Assembly: GCA_031277075.1 (NCBI GenBank)
Contig: JAISLV010000200.1
Coordinates: 1-27,057, forward strand
Length of the DNA: 27,057 bases
Direction: 5' to 3'
Origin: Endomicrobium sp.
Lineage (GTDB): Bacteria > Elusimicrobiota > Endomicrobiia > Endomicrobiales > Endomicrobiaceae
How positions within the stretch are numbered: position 1 is the stretch's first letter; each line of letters starts with the position of its first letter. Positions 16,745 through 25,661 of the stretch are shown here, piece after piece. Position numbers and translations under genes: made by a program. The notes beneath the pieces were generated by a model that did no database searches, was not told where the DNA came from, and was given only the letters and a program-made list of their open reading frames with translations.

Positions 16745-17932
16745 TTATTTTACAACGGCTATTGCGAAATTAAGATACTGCGTTTCTGGCATTGAAGAAA
16801 GTATCGGATGATCTTTTGCCTGAAATCCGTATTCCAACAACAAAGTTTCAAGCGCGTTTTCTTTTTTTGTTTTGACGGCTGCTTGGCAAACCGCGTCTAC
16901 AAAACTTTTGAAATCCAAATGGCGCGAACAAGACGACGTCGCAAGCATTCCGCCGCTTTTTAAAAGACATATAGCGGCTTCGTTTATTTTTACGTAATGT
17001 TTAAAGCCCGCGTGAAAATCTTTTTTGCTTTTTATTAAGCCGGGCGGGTCAATATTTACAATATCAAAATTTTCGTCTTTGGCTTCTTTTGACTGCAAAT
17101 ATTCTAAAGCGTCCGCTTCAATCGCGTTAAAATTTTTAAATCCGTTTAAAGCGTAATTCTTTTCCGCAATTTCTAAAGCGCGCCTTGAAGAATCAACAAA
17201 AACGACTTCCTGCGCGCCTGCGTTTTTAGCGTATATACCGAAAGCGCCCGTGTGACAGTAACAATCCAAAACTTTTTTATTTTTAACGTAAGAGGCGAGT
17301 TTTGCTCGGTTGTCGCGCTGGTCAAAGTACCAGCCGGTTTTTTGCCCGCTTATAATGTCTGCGTAAAATTTTAATCCGTTTTCAAAAATTATTATATCTT
17401 TGGGGATTTCGCCGTAGAAAATTTCATTTTCTTTTTTCAAATCGGCGTTTTCAAGCTGTCTCAAACGCGAATCGTTTCTTACAAAAATGCCTTTCGGTTC
17501 AAAAACCGCCGTCGCCGCAGTTAAAATATCGGCTTTATGAGCCTGAGCCCCGGCAGATAAAAACTGCGCGCAAAGCGCGTCCCCGTATTTGTCTATAACA
17601 ATTCCCGCCAAATCGTCGGACTCTCCGAAAACCGCTCTATAAGAATTTTCATTAGGATAAATTTTATCGCGCAGCGTTTTTGCTTTTTCAATGCGTTTAT
17701 GCCAAAAAGGTATATTAATATCTTCATCGGTCAAAGTGAGAAGCCGAAAAGATATTAAAGAATGAGGATTATAAAACCCTTTTCCTATAAAAACGTTATT
17801 GTTATCATAAAGCGAGGAAATGTCGCCAAGCGCGAAATGTCCTTCTGCGGATTTAATTTCGTTTGAAAAAATCCATTTGTGTCCGCTTTTTATTCTTTTG
17901 CCTTCGCCAGCCTTTAAAATTATCTTGCTCAT
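16745..17932 (-). CDS. rlmI: RlmI-like 23S rRNA (cytosine-C5) methyltransferase
   Basis: 395 residues. The N-terminal PUA domain (about 1-75) contains GEGKRIKSGHKWIFSNEI. The middle region carries SGQKTGWYFDQRDNR (about 195-209), the family signature before the Rossmann domain. The S-adenosylmethionine-binding motif is VLDCYCHTGAFGIYA (221-235), followed by VDSS (246-249) and DPPG (295-298). SSCS (333-336) supplies the likely catalytic Cys335. E. coli RlmI makes m5C1962 in 23S rRNA, and that site is inferred by family here. The ribosome site is weak (AAAGG about 12 nt upstream). The gene is isolated: to its 3' side is repeat copy E, to its 5' side a 225-bp gap before the RND gene. Confidence 0.9.
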   Translation of the reverse strand: MSKIILKAGEGKRIKSGHKWIFSNEIKSAEGHFALGDISSLYDNNNVFIGKGFYNPHSLISFRLLTLTDEDINIPFWHKRIEKAKTLRDKIYPNENSYRAVFGESDDLAGIVIDKYGDALCAQFLSAGAQAHKADILTAATAVFEPKGIFVRNDSRLRQLENADLKKENEIFYGEIPKDIIIFENGLKFYADIISGQKTGWYFDQRDNRAKLASYVKNKKVLDCYCHTGAFGIYAKNAGAQEVVFVDSSRRALEIAEKNYALNGFKNFNAIEADALEYLQSKEAKDENFDIVNIDPPGLIKSKKDFHAGFKHYVKINEAAICLLKSGGMLATSSCSRHLDFKSFVDAVCQAAVKTKKENALETLLLEYGFQAKDHPILSSMPETQYLNFAIAVVK

Positions 17933-18157
17933 TGTTTTTTTGCCTTTGCCAAGCCCGCTTAGTTTTTATTCGCCGCGCTTAGGCGTCTAATATTTTACTT
18001 CTCTATGTTTTAATATGGGGTCTCTATAAAAACCCGTAATTCTTAAGGGATAGATAAAATACAATGTCTGCTTCGCATCCACCGCTTTATAAGTTTTTTA
18101 TAGACGCGCTCTATGAAAAAACGAAGTTTTTGCAAAGCCCGAAGCAAGCGTTAAAAA
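17933..18157. other. Intergenic region, no gene
   Basis: It holds a GC-rich fragment related to family II (CGCCGCGCTTAGGCGTCTAA near 17971-17990) and GGGGTCTCTATAAAAACCC at about 18017-18035, related to the edge motif of family III. I see no coding region and no convincing terminator for the RND gene. Confidence 0.5.
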
Positions 18158-21100
18158 TCATAGCGTAGTTTTAGCTTCTTTGTCAAAATCTCTGTCTATT
18201 CTGCGTTTAGCGGGACGACCTAAAATTTTTCTCGTCCACATTCTAAAACTGTTCATATACTCAAAAACTGCGGGTATTACCAAAAGAGTAAGAATTGTAG
18301 AACTGATAATTCCGCCTATGATAACTATGCCCATGCTTTGTCTGAATTTTCCCGTTTCGCTTAGAGCTAAAGCCGTTGGAAGCATGCCTGCGGCTAATGC
18401 GAAAGAAGTCATAAGTATAGGGCGAAGCCTTATTTTTCCCGCCTCTAAAACCGCTTCTTTTACGGACTTTCCCCGCCTTATAAGCTGCTGTATATAGTCC
18501 ACAAGTATAATTGAATTTTTCGCCACTATTCCTAAAAGCATAATAAAGCCTATCATTGTAAACATGTCAAAAGAACCTTTCGTTAAAACTAAAGCCAGCA
18601 AACCGCCGACGGCGGCAAGCGGCAAAGCAAGCATAATAGTAAACGGCGTTATAATTGATTCATACAAACTTGCAAGAGTCATATAAATAAAAATTATAGA
18701 CAGTATCATCGCCATGCTTATATTTTTTGTCAGGTCGCGCATTTCTTCAATATTTCCTGAATATTCATATGTAATATCGTCCCACAGTTTTTTGTTTAGA
18801 GGATTATTTTTGCTTTGAGTTATAACTTTTTCAACTTGCTGCTGAATGGGACCTAACGCGTAGCCTTTTTGCGTGTTTCCAGCTATTTCAATGTAGCGGG
18901 TTCTGTCTCTTCTGTAAATTTTTGTGGGTCCTTCCGCTTTTTTTAACGACGCAACGCGCGAAAGTTTTATGCGTTTATTGTTCATATTAAAAATGTAGAG
19001 ATCGTTAAAAGTGTTCATTATTTTTCTTTGTTTTTCGTCAAAACGCACTCTTATGTCGTATTCTAAACCGCCGCTCCTAAAAACTGCGGGTAGATTGCCT
19101 TCTACCATTGCGCGCAGTTCCGCGCCCGCCATAACGGAATTTACGCCAAACTCTTTAGCTTTTTTGGGGTCTATGTCTATTTGGTATTCTTGTTTCCCCG
19201 AACGGTAATTTGTAGCAAGGTCTACAAGACCGGGAACTTTCTCTAAATTAGGTATCAGCGAATCGGCTAAAGCCGAAAGCTGTTTTGTGTCGCGCCCGTA
19301 GAGGAGAAGAGAAAAAGGCTTTCTCCCGCCGCCAAACATTCCCGCTGTTTCGTCTAGAGAAATAATTATGGATTTTTCAAATTTCCCTTTGAGTTTTTTC
19401 CTCGCTTCGTCTTTAACTTCTTCAGTGCTTAAAGTTCTTTTTTTATAATCTACAAGGCGGACGTAAATGTCTGCAATATTTAATTCGCCGCTGTTATTTC
19501 CCAAAGAAGCCATGCAAAAGTCAACTTCGTCCATAGACATAAGCGTATTTTCTATTTCTTGACAGACAGAATTTGTTTTTGAAAGCGAAGCGTCTGGCGC
19601 GGTTTCTACAGAAATTCTAAATTCGCCAGATTCCGACATAGGCATAAAATTTTTAGGCAAATCTTTTGCGGCGTAAACAGAGGCGGCAAAAATTGCGATT
19701 ATTAAAAACATTATCTTTATTTTGTTGTAGACGATAAATAGAAGAGTTTTTTCGTAGATTTTTAAAACTAGCAAATAAAGTTTTTCAAACCAAACTACTG
19801 TTAAAAACCTCATGACTTTACTAAATCCTTCAAAGGCGTAATAAAAAGCCAAAAGAGCTTTGTTCTTAGGTTTTGCGTCCGCTTTTTTATGCGCGGGTAT
19901 AATGTAAGCCGAAAGCATAGGCGCTATGGTGAGCGCGTCTAAAACGGAAATAAACATTGCAAAAACTACAGTAAGCCCGAACTCTTTAAAAAACTGTCCT
20001 ATAATGCCGCTCATAAAACCGACGGGAAGAAACACGGCTATTACGGAGCTTGTGGTAGCCACTACGGCAAGAGCCACTTCGTCCGTTCCTTTTTGGGCGG
20101 CTTGCGCAGGCTCTTCGCCTTCTTCGTAATGCCGGTAAATGTTTTCGCGCACCACTATGGCGTCGTCAATTAAAAGTCCAACCGCCAAAGACAAAGACAT
20201 AAGCGATATAACGTTTACGCTAAATCCGAAAAAGCGCATAAAAATAAAAGCGCCTATTAAACTGTTTGGCAGGGCAAGCGCGGTAATAAAAGTGGAACGC
20301 CAGCTTGCAAGAAAAAAGTACACTACTATTACGGCAAGAAATATCCCTTCAAAAATTGTATTTTTTACGTCGTTGATATTGTCTTTGATAAACTTTGCAT
20401 TGTCGCTTATAACGGTAAGCTGCGGATTGCCTTTTGTTCCCTTGTATTTTTTGTTTAGCTCTTCAACTTTTTTAAGAACGCCGTCTGAAATTTTTACTTC
20501 GTTAGCTTTTGACTGTTTAAATATGCGAAACAACAGCTGCTGTTCTCTTACTACTTTGCCGTCTTCTCTTAAATTTATGCGTCCCATAGAAGTTCTTTCG
20601 CGCACGGTGTCGTCTACTATAGCCACGTCGCCTACAGATACGGGAACTTCGTTGCCTCTAAAATTTACTATAACTTGTTCTATGTCTTTAACGTTTCTGT
20701 ATTCGCCCATAGAACGGAAAGATATGTCGTCGTCGCCTATTGAAAGTCTGCCGACGGGAACGTTCATAGAATTATTTTCTATGGCGCTTGTAACGGCGGA
20801 AAGAGTGGCGTCGTATTGGTTTAGTTTTTCTCTGTTTACGTTGACGACAATTTCTCTTCTTGTGCCGCCCGCCATCCAAATATTTGCTATGCCGTCGACT
20901 CTTAAAAGTTCTTTGCGGTAATATTCGTCGCCGAAATCAAAAAGCTCTTTTGCAGGAAGAGTGGCTTTGAGGCTTACCGTCATAACAGGGCGCGACTCCG
21001 GGTCAAACTTTAAAACTACCGGCTCTTCTATATCGTCTGGGAATCCCCTTCTTATTTCAGCTATTTTGTCTTTAACTTCCTGTAAAGCGACTTCGGGGTT

Positions 21101-21397
21101 TTTGTCAAGCTCAAATTCGGCAAAAGTTCTAGAATAGCCGTCTTGGCTTACGGAAGTGATATGTTTTAACCCTGAAATTGCGCTCATAGAATTTTCCACT
21201 CTGCGGCTTACGCGGTTTTCAATTTCTTCAGGTCCCGCTCCGGGGTATTGTATAGTGACGACGACAAACGGAAATTCAACGTCTGGCATCATTCGCACGG
21301 GAAGCCTTTGCATAAAAATGACGCCTATGATAATTGCCGCCGCTAAAATTGAAAAAATAAAAGTCGGGCGTTTTATTGACAAACTTGCTAAATTCAT
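18158..21397 (-). CDS. RND-family efflux transporter, inner-membrane subunit (AcrB/HAE1 type)
   Basis: 1079 residues, full length for the family. The N-terminus (SIKRPTFIFSILAAAIIIGV) is the first membrane helix. Two large periplasmic loops separate helices 1-2 and 7-8. The helix 4 proton-relay motif SLAVGLLIDDAIVVRENIYRH retains both Asp residues (D411, D412), and AKNSIILVDYIQQL in helix 10 retains the partner Lys. It is therefore expected to be a functional drug/proton antiporter. The usual membrane-fusion and TolC-type partner genes are absent on both sides in this window. AAGGAG (21405-21410) lies 7 nt before the ATG. It follows the OmpA-domain gene on the same strand after a 281-bp repeat-containing gap. 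Confidence 0.95.
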   Translation of the reverse strand: MNLASLSIKRPTFIFSILAAAIIIGVIFMQRLPVRMMPDVEFPFVVVTIQYPGAGPEEIENRVSRRVENSMSAISGLKHITSVSQDGYSRTFAEFELDKNPEVALQEVKDKIAEIRRGFPDDIEEPVVLKFDPESRPVMTVSLKATLPAKELFDFGDEYYRKELLRVDGIANIWMAGGTRREIVVNVNREKLNQYDATLSAVTSAIENNSMNVPVGRLSIGDDDISFRSMGEYRNVKDIEQVIVNFRGNEVPVSVGDVAIVDDTVRERTSMGRINLREDGKVVREQQLLFRIFKQSKANEVKISDGVLKKVEELNKKYKGTKGNPQLTVISDNAKFIKDNINDVKNTIFEGIFLAVIVVYFFLASWRSTFITALALPNSLIGAFIFMRFFGFSVNVISLMSLSLAVGLLIDDAIVVRENIYRHYEEGEEPAQAAQKGTDEVALAVVATTSSVIAVFLPVGFMSGIIGQFFKEFGLTVVFAMFISVLDALTIAPMLSAYIIPAHKKADAKPKNKALLAFYYAFEGFSKVMRFLTVVWFEKLYLLVLKIYEKTLLFIVYNKIKIMFLIIAIFAASVYAAKDLPKNFMPMSESGEFRISVETAPDASLSKTNSVCQEIENTLMSMDEVDFCMASLGNNSGELNIADIYVRLVDYKKRTLSTEEVKDEARKKLKGKFEKSIIISLDETAGMFGGGRKPFSLLLYGRDTKQLSALADSLIPNLEKVPGLVDLATNYRSGKQEYQIDIDPKKAKEFGVNSVMAGAELRAMVEGNLPAVFRSGGLEYDIRVRFDEKQRKIMNTFNDLYIFNMNNKRIKLSRVASLKKAEGPTKIYRRDRTRYIEIAGNTQKGYALGPIQQQVEKVITQSKNNPLNKKLWDDITYEYSGNIEEMRDLTKNISMAMILSIIFIYMTLASLYESIITPFTIMLALPLAAVGGLLALVLTKGSFDMFTMIGFIMLLGIVAKNSIILVDYIQQLIRRGKSVKEAVLEAGKIRLRPILMTSFALAAGMLPTALALSETGKFRQSMGIVIIGGIISSTILTLLVIPAVFEYMNSFRMWTRKILGRPAKRRIDRDFDKEAKTTL

Positions 21398-21678
21398 ACA
21401 TTTTCTCCTTGAATATAACGCATAAAAAGCAGGCGCAATTGGGTGTCTTGCAAAAACCTATAATGTTCGTAATTGCTGTGAATTTTGCGGCAGTTTAAAG
21501 AAGAAAATGAAGGGCGTCCTAAGAGCAAGGACGGACAAATTTTCTGATGTAGAAATGCCGCAGAGACAATGTCTCTCAAGGCGCAAGGCAAAGACGGGCG
21601 TTAGTTTTTTTAGAGACGCCCATTGGCTTAGCTTATCTATCTCGCCGCCGCCGCTATGCGCCTATCCGTAATGAGCGT
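21398..21678. other. Intergenic region with repeat and hairpins
   Basis: It contains family III copy 2 (21441-21515), a hairpin with CGTCCT (21515-21520) and AGGACG (21528-21533), a second hairpin AGAGACAATGTCTCT (21562-21576), and TTTTTTAGAGACGCC (21605-21619). The last is the reverse of the recurring GTCTCTAAAA motif. The open frame at 21394-21591 covers these repeats and is not supported as a gene. Confidence 0.6.
21441..21515. repeat. Dispersed intergenic repeat, family III, copy 2
   Basis: Reading on the plus strand: GGGTGTCTTGCAAAAACCTA, TAATGTTCGTAATTGC, AATTTTGCGGCAG and AAAGAAGAAAATGAAGG. Reverse-complemented, these match 138-206 block by block. Confidence 0.7.
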
Positions 21679-23385
21679 CTATTCAAAAATTTCTATCTCA
21701 ACGCGGCGATTGGATTTATCTTTTTGATTTTTTTTCTTTTTAATCTTACGCGGTTTTGAAGAGCCTGCGCCTTTGAACTTTATTTTTGATTCGGGTATCC
21801 CGTTAGAAATCAGCGCCGCGGCAGCCGACGCCGCCCTGTTTTCCGATATGGCTTCGCTCATAAAAGCTTCTCCGTCGCCAGATGGGTCGGTATGTCCCGT
21901 AAATACTATCTTTTTTATTTTTACGCCTTTAATCATATCCGCGATTTGCTTTAAATAGGCTTTGCCTTTTTGGTCTATTTCGCTTTGTCCCGGCTTAAAA
22001 AACGCGCTTCCCAAAGTAAGTTTTTTACCCGAACCTTCCTTGTAATTTTCCTGCTTAATATTTTGATATTCGGCTATAACTTCCTCACCAGCTTTCATAT
22101 TTTCTTCATTTAGATTTAAATCTCCGCTTGCGTTGACAAAAGATTGTTCGGCGTCTTTTTCATCTGCGATTTTTGCGTCGTCAGAGAGATAGGATTTGTC
22201 TTTTTTAGAGACAGTATAAACGCGTTTTACGTTTTCTTCAGACAAACCTGAATTTAAATCGCCAATATCAAAATCTTCCTCTTTTTGAAAACCTTCTATA
22301 GGCTGAACAACGGGAAAATACTCTTCAACCGGAATAAAATCCGCAAATTCTTCTTCAAAAAAATTCTCGGTCTTAGGGTTATCTTTAGCGACTATAGGTT
22401 TGAATCCTACGTAATCTCTGTAAGCGAGATCGTCTTGGGAAACGGCGGCTTTTTGAACGGCATGCCCGAAAGAGTATTGTATAGACAAGGCAAATCCGTA
22501 AGACGAACCGTATTGCGCGCTTTCGCTTTTGAAACCCGCCGCCGCGTTTAAAGAATCTGAAAAAACCGCTCTAACTCCTAAAACCGCTTCCAGCAATGCG
22601 CCTGAAATATCTGAGATAAACGTTTGAGCGTTATAAATTATTTCACTCTCTCCCAAAAAAGAATACCCAAACCCCGCGCCTATATAAGGCGACAGATTGA
22701 ACCCGTTTCTGACGCCTGCAAAATTAAGCAAAAGCGAAATTTTTGCGTCAAGCAAAGAAACGGCGCCGAAATTTATATTCTCGGCTTCTTGCGCGCCCGA
22801 CGTAAAATAATTTAAAGAAATTTTAGGCTCAAAAATAAAAGAACCGAGGTTGATTTCTTTCCCCGCCTCGCCGAAAAAAACAACCGCGTTTCTTTCTAAA
22901 GAATAGTTTAAATTAGGATTTTTACCGTCGGAATTGATAAAAAAATTTTTAACCGCTATTTGCGCGAAAGCGCCGTTTTGCCATATCTTTGAGCCGTATA
23001 ACGCTATGGAATAAAACTCGTTTGAAAATTTCGCGCCGGGATGTCCGTCTATTTTAGCGTCGCCCGAATTATACTCCGCGCTTAAACCCGCGCGATAGCC
23101 GCCGTCTATATTTCTTTCGTAGCCCGCTTCAAAACCGTAAAACAAAGCGTCCGCGTTTTTGCCGTCGTAAAAAGAAACGCCTCCATACTCTTGTGAAAGC
23201 CAAACGCCTTGAGTAAATTCCGCCGCGTTTCTATTGTTAAAAAGCGCAAACGCGCCGGCGCTTTTAGGCAAGAGAACCGACATCGCCGAAATAATTGAAA
23301 TTTCAGATTGCGCGGCGTTTGCTGCGTAAGACCCGCCGACGCAGAAAATTAATAATGCGATAATATAATGAATTCTGTTTGGCAT
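21679..23385 (-). CDS. Outer membrane beta-barrel protein with C-terminal OmpA peptidoglycan-binding domain
   Basis: 568 residues. A signal peptide (about 1-25, ending SYAANAA) is followed by a region of alternating amphipathic strands (about 55-305) resembling an autotransporter-type or large OmpA-type barrel. Examples are GGYRAGLSAEYNSGDAKIDG and LSPYIGAGFGYSFLG. An acidic low-complexity linker (about 306-455) leads to an OmpA-like domain (456-568) with VFTGHTDPSGDG, SENRAASAAAAL and SNRRVEIEI, the diaminopimelate-binding surface. The protein should tether the outer membrane to the cell wall. The barrel looks longer than the eight-stranded E. coli OmpA barrel, but strand count was judged by eye. 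No ribosome site precedes the ATG; a TATAAT lies 10 nt upstream. Confidence 0.87.
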   Translation of the reverse strand: MPNRIHYIIALLIFCVGGSYAANAAQSEISIISAMSVLLPKSAGAFALFNNRNAAEFTQGVWLSQEYGGVSFYDGKNADALFYGFEAGYERNIDGGYRAGLSAEYNSGDAKIDGHPGAKFSNEFYSIALYGSKIWQNGAFAQIAVKNFFINSDGKNPNLNYSLERNAVVFFGEAGKEINLGSFIFEPKISLNYFTSGAQEAENINFGAVSLLDAKISLLLNFAGVRNGFNLSPYIGAGFGYSFLGESEIIYNAQTFISDISGALLEAVLGVRAVFSDSLNAAAGFKSESAQYGSSYGFALSIQYSFGHAVQKAAVSQDDLAYRDYVGFKPIVAKDNPKTENFFEEEFADFIPVEEYFPVVQPIEGFQKEEDFDIGDLNSGLSEENVKRVYTVSKKDKSYLSDDAKIADEKDAEQSFVNASGDLNLNEENMKAGEEVIAEYQNIKQENYKEGSGKKLTLGSAFFKPGQSEIDQKGKAYLKQIADMIKGVKIKKIVFTGHTDPSGDGEAFMSEAISENRAASAAAALISNGIPESKIKFKGAGSSKPRKIKKKKNQKDKSNRRVEIEIFE

Positions 23386-23395
23386 ATTTTCGTTT

Positions 23396-23401
23396 ATTAT
23401 A
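23396..23401 (-). promoter_or_regulatory. -10 hexamer TATAAT of the OmpA-domain gene
   Basis: TATAAT on the minus strand ends 10 nt before ATG 23385. The -35 region is weak and AT-rich. No Shine-Dalgarno sequence is present between it and the start. Confidence 0.5.
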
Positions 23402-23642
23402 CTAAATTATTTTATTTTTAATAGAGAAAAATTCTTATAAAAACGACAAGCGCATAAAAGCCGCGATAAAATCTCAAGGCGAGCCGCAGTTGTCCCCCCG
23501 CCGCTTTCAAAATAGAGCAACGGGCGAGAGGCTGTCTTTAAATTTTCCCTTACTTAAATAAAAGGCTGTCCAAAGCGGTTTTTTACGCTGTTGTTTGCCG
23601 CGTTATTTAGAAAAGTTTTTTCTTGTAATTTCTATAATTTGT

Positions 23643-23648
23643 TATAAT
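23643..23648 (+). promoter_or_regulatory. -10 hexamer TATAAT of the phosphoglycerol transferase-like gene
   Basis: TATAAT ends 6 nt before ATG 23655, so transcription would begin at or very near the start codon. A second TATAAT lies at 23633-23638. No clear -35 and no ribosome site are visible. Confidence 0.5.
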
Positions 23649-23654
23649 GTAAAA

Positions 23655-25661
23655 ATGCTTAAAAAATATAATTTTGAAAAATATTTTGATTGTTTTATAA
23701 AAATAATTCCTTTAAACGCGGCTGTTATTTTGGCTATGACCGTCTACCGCGTTTGGTTCTTTTTTTATTTTTCCGCAGGGCAGAGCTTTTCTGGTTTTTA
23801 TTGGGACGTTTTAAGGGCTTTTTGGCTAGGTTTTAGATTTGACCTCTCGGTATTAGCTTATATTAACGCTTTGCCCGCTCTTATTTTTACGCTTTTTCTT
23901 TTATTGAAAAATATGAGAGCGTTTAAAATCGCGTCGTTTTTTACGGCGGTTTATTTTTGGTTTGCTTTTATGTTTATACTTTTTTTAAATTTCGTAGACA
24001 TAGGCTTCTTTACTTATTTTCACGAGCGCATAAACTTACTGCTGTTCGACTTTTTCTTAGACGACACTTCCGCTTTGCTTGCGACGATAATAAAAGACGT
24101 TCGCTTTTACGAAGCTCTCGCGCTATTTCTTGCCGCGGGTTTTGCTTTGTATAAGCTGTGCCGTTTCGTCTATAAAAATATCGCTTCCAAGCATTGTATT
24201 ATAGCGGCAGAGTATTGGAACGTCTGGGTCAAAACAGTTATCGTTTTAACCGTCGTCTTTTTGACGTTTTTATTTGCGCGCGGAACTGTTTCTATGTTTC
24301 CGCTGGGAACTTTTTACACGCAAATTTCGCCCAACGCTTTTTTAAATAAAATTTCAATTTCAAGCTTGCATTCTCTTTTTGACGCAATATCTGCAAAAAG
24401 CGAGCAGAGCAAAGACAAAATTGACATTCCGTCAAAGCTGGGCGTAGACAAAGAAAATATTGATTTGTCGGTTTTTGGAAAAATTACGGCGGAAAATCAC
24501 GCCGCGTCTGAAATTAAGCCGAACGTCGTTTTTATAATTTTAGAGAGTTTCGGAGAGCTTCCCGTTTTATATAACGGCGAAAATTTTAACGTTTTGGGAA
24601 ATTTAAAAAAACATTTTGACGAGGACATTGTCCTTTACAATTTTCTTGCCGCGGGAAAAATCACTATAAACGCGCTGGAATCTACGATTTTAAATATGCC
24701 TCAAAGACCGTTCGGGCTGCAAATCACCCAAAGCCCGAAAGCGTTCTACGCTTACCCTAGTTCCGTCGCGCTCCCTTACAAAAAAGCGGGGTATCTTACA
24801 AAAGCCGTCTACGGAGGAAGTTTATCTTGGCGCGGACTTGAAACTTTTTTAAAAGCTCAAGGGTTTGACAAACTTTACGGCGAAGGCTCTATAAAAAACG
24901 AATACCGCCATCAATGGGGCATAAACGACAAACAGTTTTTTGAAATGCTTTTAAGAGAGTTGAAAGCCGATCCTCAAAAGCCGAAATTTATTTACGCGCT
25001 TTCAACGGCGACGCACCCGCCCTACGAAACGCCCCCGTATTTTAAGCCTCTGCCGCTTGAAATACCAAAAGAGCTAAAAGAGACGATGCCTGAAGAAAAA
25101 AACGTTCGCAAAATATTTGAAACTTATCAGTTTGCAAATATTTGCGCCGCTGAATTTCTTGACGCGGTAAAAAATTCCGAGCTTGCCCAAAACACTATCA
25201 TAGCCATAACGGGCGACCATAATTTAAGAGAAATACGCGCTAAAGACGAAAAAGATTTGTTTAAAAAATACGCGGTTCCTTTATACCTTTATATACCGCA
25301 AAAACTAAAAAAACCGTTTAACGCTAGGGTTGCGGGATCGCACATAGACATAGCGCCGACTTTATACGAGCTGTCTTTATCGTCGCAAAATTATTATGCC
25401 GCAGGGGAAAGCCTTGCGGGCGAAAATAAAGAAGGCTTTGCCTTTAACGGCGACGGATTTATACTTTCGGGCGATAAAGCCGTTTTATACAATGTCTCTA
25501 CGGGAAAAACCGAGTATTTTGATTTTGATTTTAATACAAAAATGTTAAAATATGCCGAAAGTTCAAACGAACGCCTGCAAATGCTTGAACGGTATAAAAA
25601 AACGCTTGCCGCATCTGACGTTTATCTGCGGCAGGCGGATAAAAAAGGAGAAAACAAATGA
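23655..25661 (+). CDS. LtaS/MdoB-like membrane phosphoglycerol transferase (alkaline phosphatase superfamily)
   Basis: 668 residues from ATG 23655. The longer frame from 23595 would put the promoter inside the gene, so I reject it. About five membrane helices occupy residues 15-215. The extracytoplasmic sulfatase-type domain follows, with VVFIILESFGE (metal ligand E297), AAGKITINALEST (likely nucleophile T337), STATHPPYETP (H454), ITGDHN (D521, H522) and SHIDIAPTL. This is the full active-site set of the LtaS/OpgB group, whose members transfer phosphoglycerol from lipids to glycans or polymers. In a diderm, MdoB-like modification of periplasmic or envelope glycans is more likely than lipoteichoic acid synthesis, but the substrate is not visible. 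The stop overlaps the lemA start by 4 bp (ATGA). Confidence 0.88.
   Translation: MLKKYNFEKYFDCFIKIIPLNAAVILAMTVYRVWFFFYFSAGQSFSGFYWDVLRAFWLGFRFDLSVLAYINALPALIFTLFLLLKNMRAFKIASFFTAVYFWFAFMFILFLNFVDIGFFTYFHERINLLLFDFFLDDTSALLATIIKDVRFYEALALFLAAGFALYKLCRFVYKNIASKHCIIAAEYWNVWVKTVIVLTVVFLTFLFARGTVSMFPLGTFYTQISPNAFLNKISISSLHSLFDAISAKSEQSKDKIDIPSKLGVDKENIDLSVFGKITAENHAASEIKPNVVFIILESFGELPVLYNGENFNVLGNLKKHFDEDIVLYNFLAAGKITINALESTILNMPQRPFGLQITQSPKAFYAYPSSVALPYKKAGYLTKAVYGGSLSWRGLETFLKAQGFDKLYGEGSIKNEYRHQWGINDKQFFEMLLRELKADPQKPKFIYALSTATHPPYETPPYFKPLPLEIPKELKETMPEEKNVRKIFETYQFANICAAEFLDAVKNSELAQNTIIAITGDHNLREIRAKDEKDLFKKYAVPLYLYIPQKLKKPFNARVAGSHIDIAPTLYELSLSSQNYYAAGESLAGENKEGFAFNGDGFILSGDKAVLYNVSTGKTEYFDFDFNTKMLKYAESSNERLQMLERYKKTLAASDVYLRQADKKGENK

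Noticed and set aside
20139..20921. 260-residue plus-strand open frame
   Set aside because: It lies wholly antisense within the RND transporter gene, has a Ser/Thr-rich composition expected of such a shadow frame, and has no family resemblance.
21394..21591. 65-residue minus-strand open frame upstream of the RND gene
   Set aside because: It overlaps the family III repeat and two hairpins and has no ribosome site. The RND start itself has AAGGAG.
22397..22407. GGTTTGAATCC, resembling a tRNA T-arm
   Set aside because: It lies inside the OmpA-domain gene and no acceptor or anticodon stem can be built around it.
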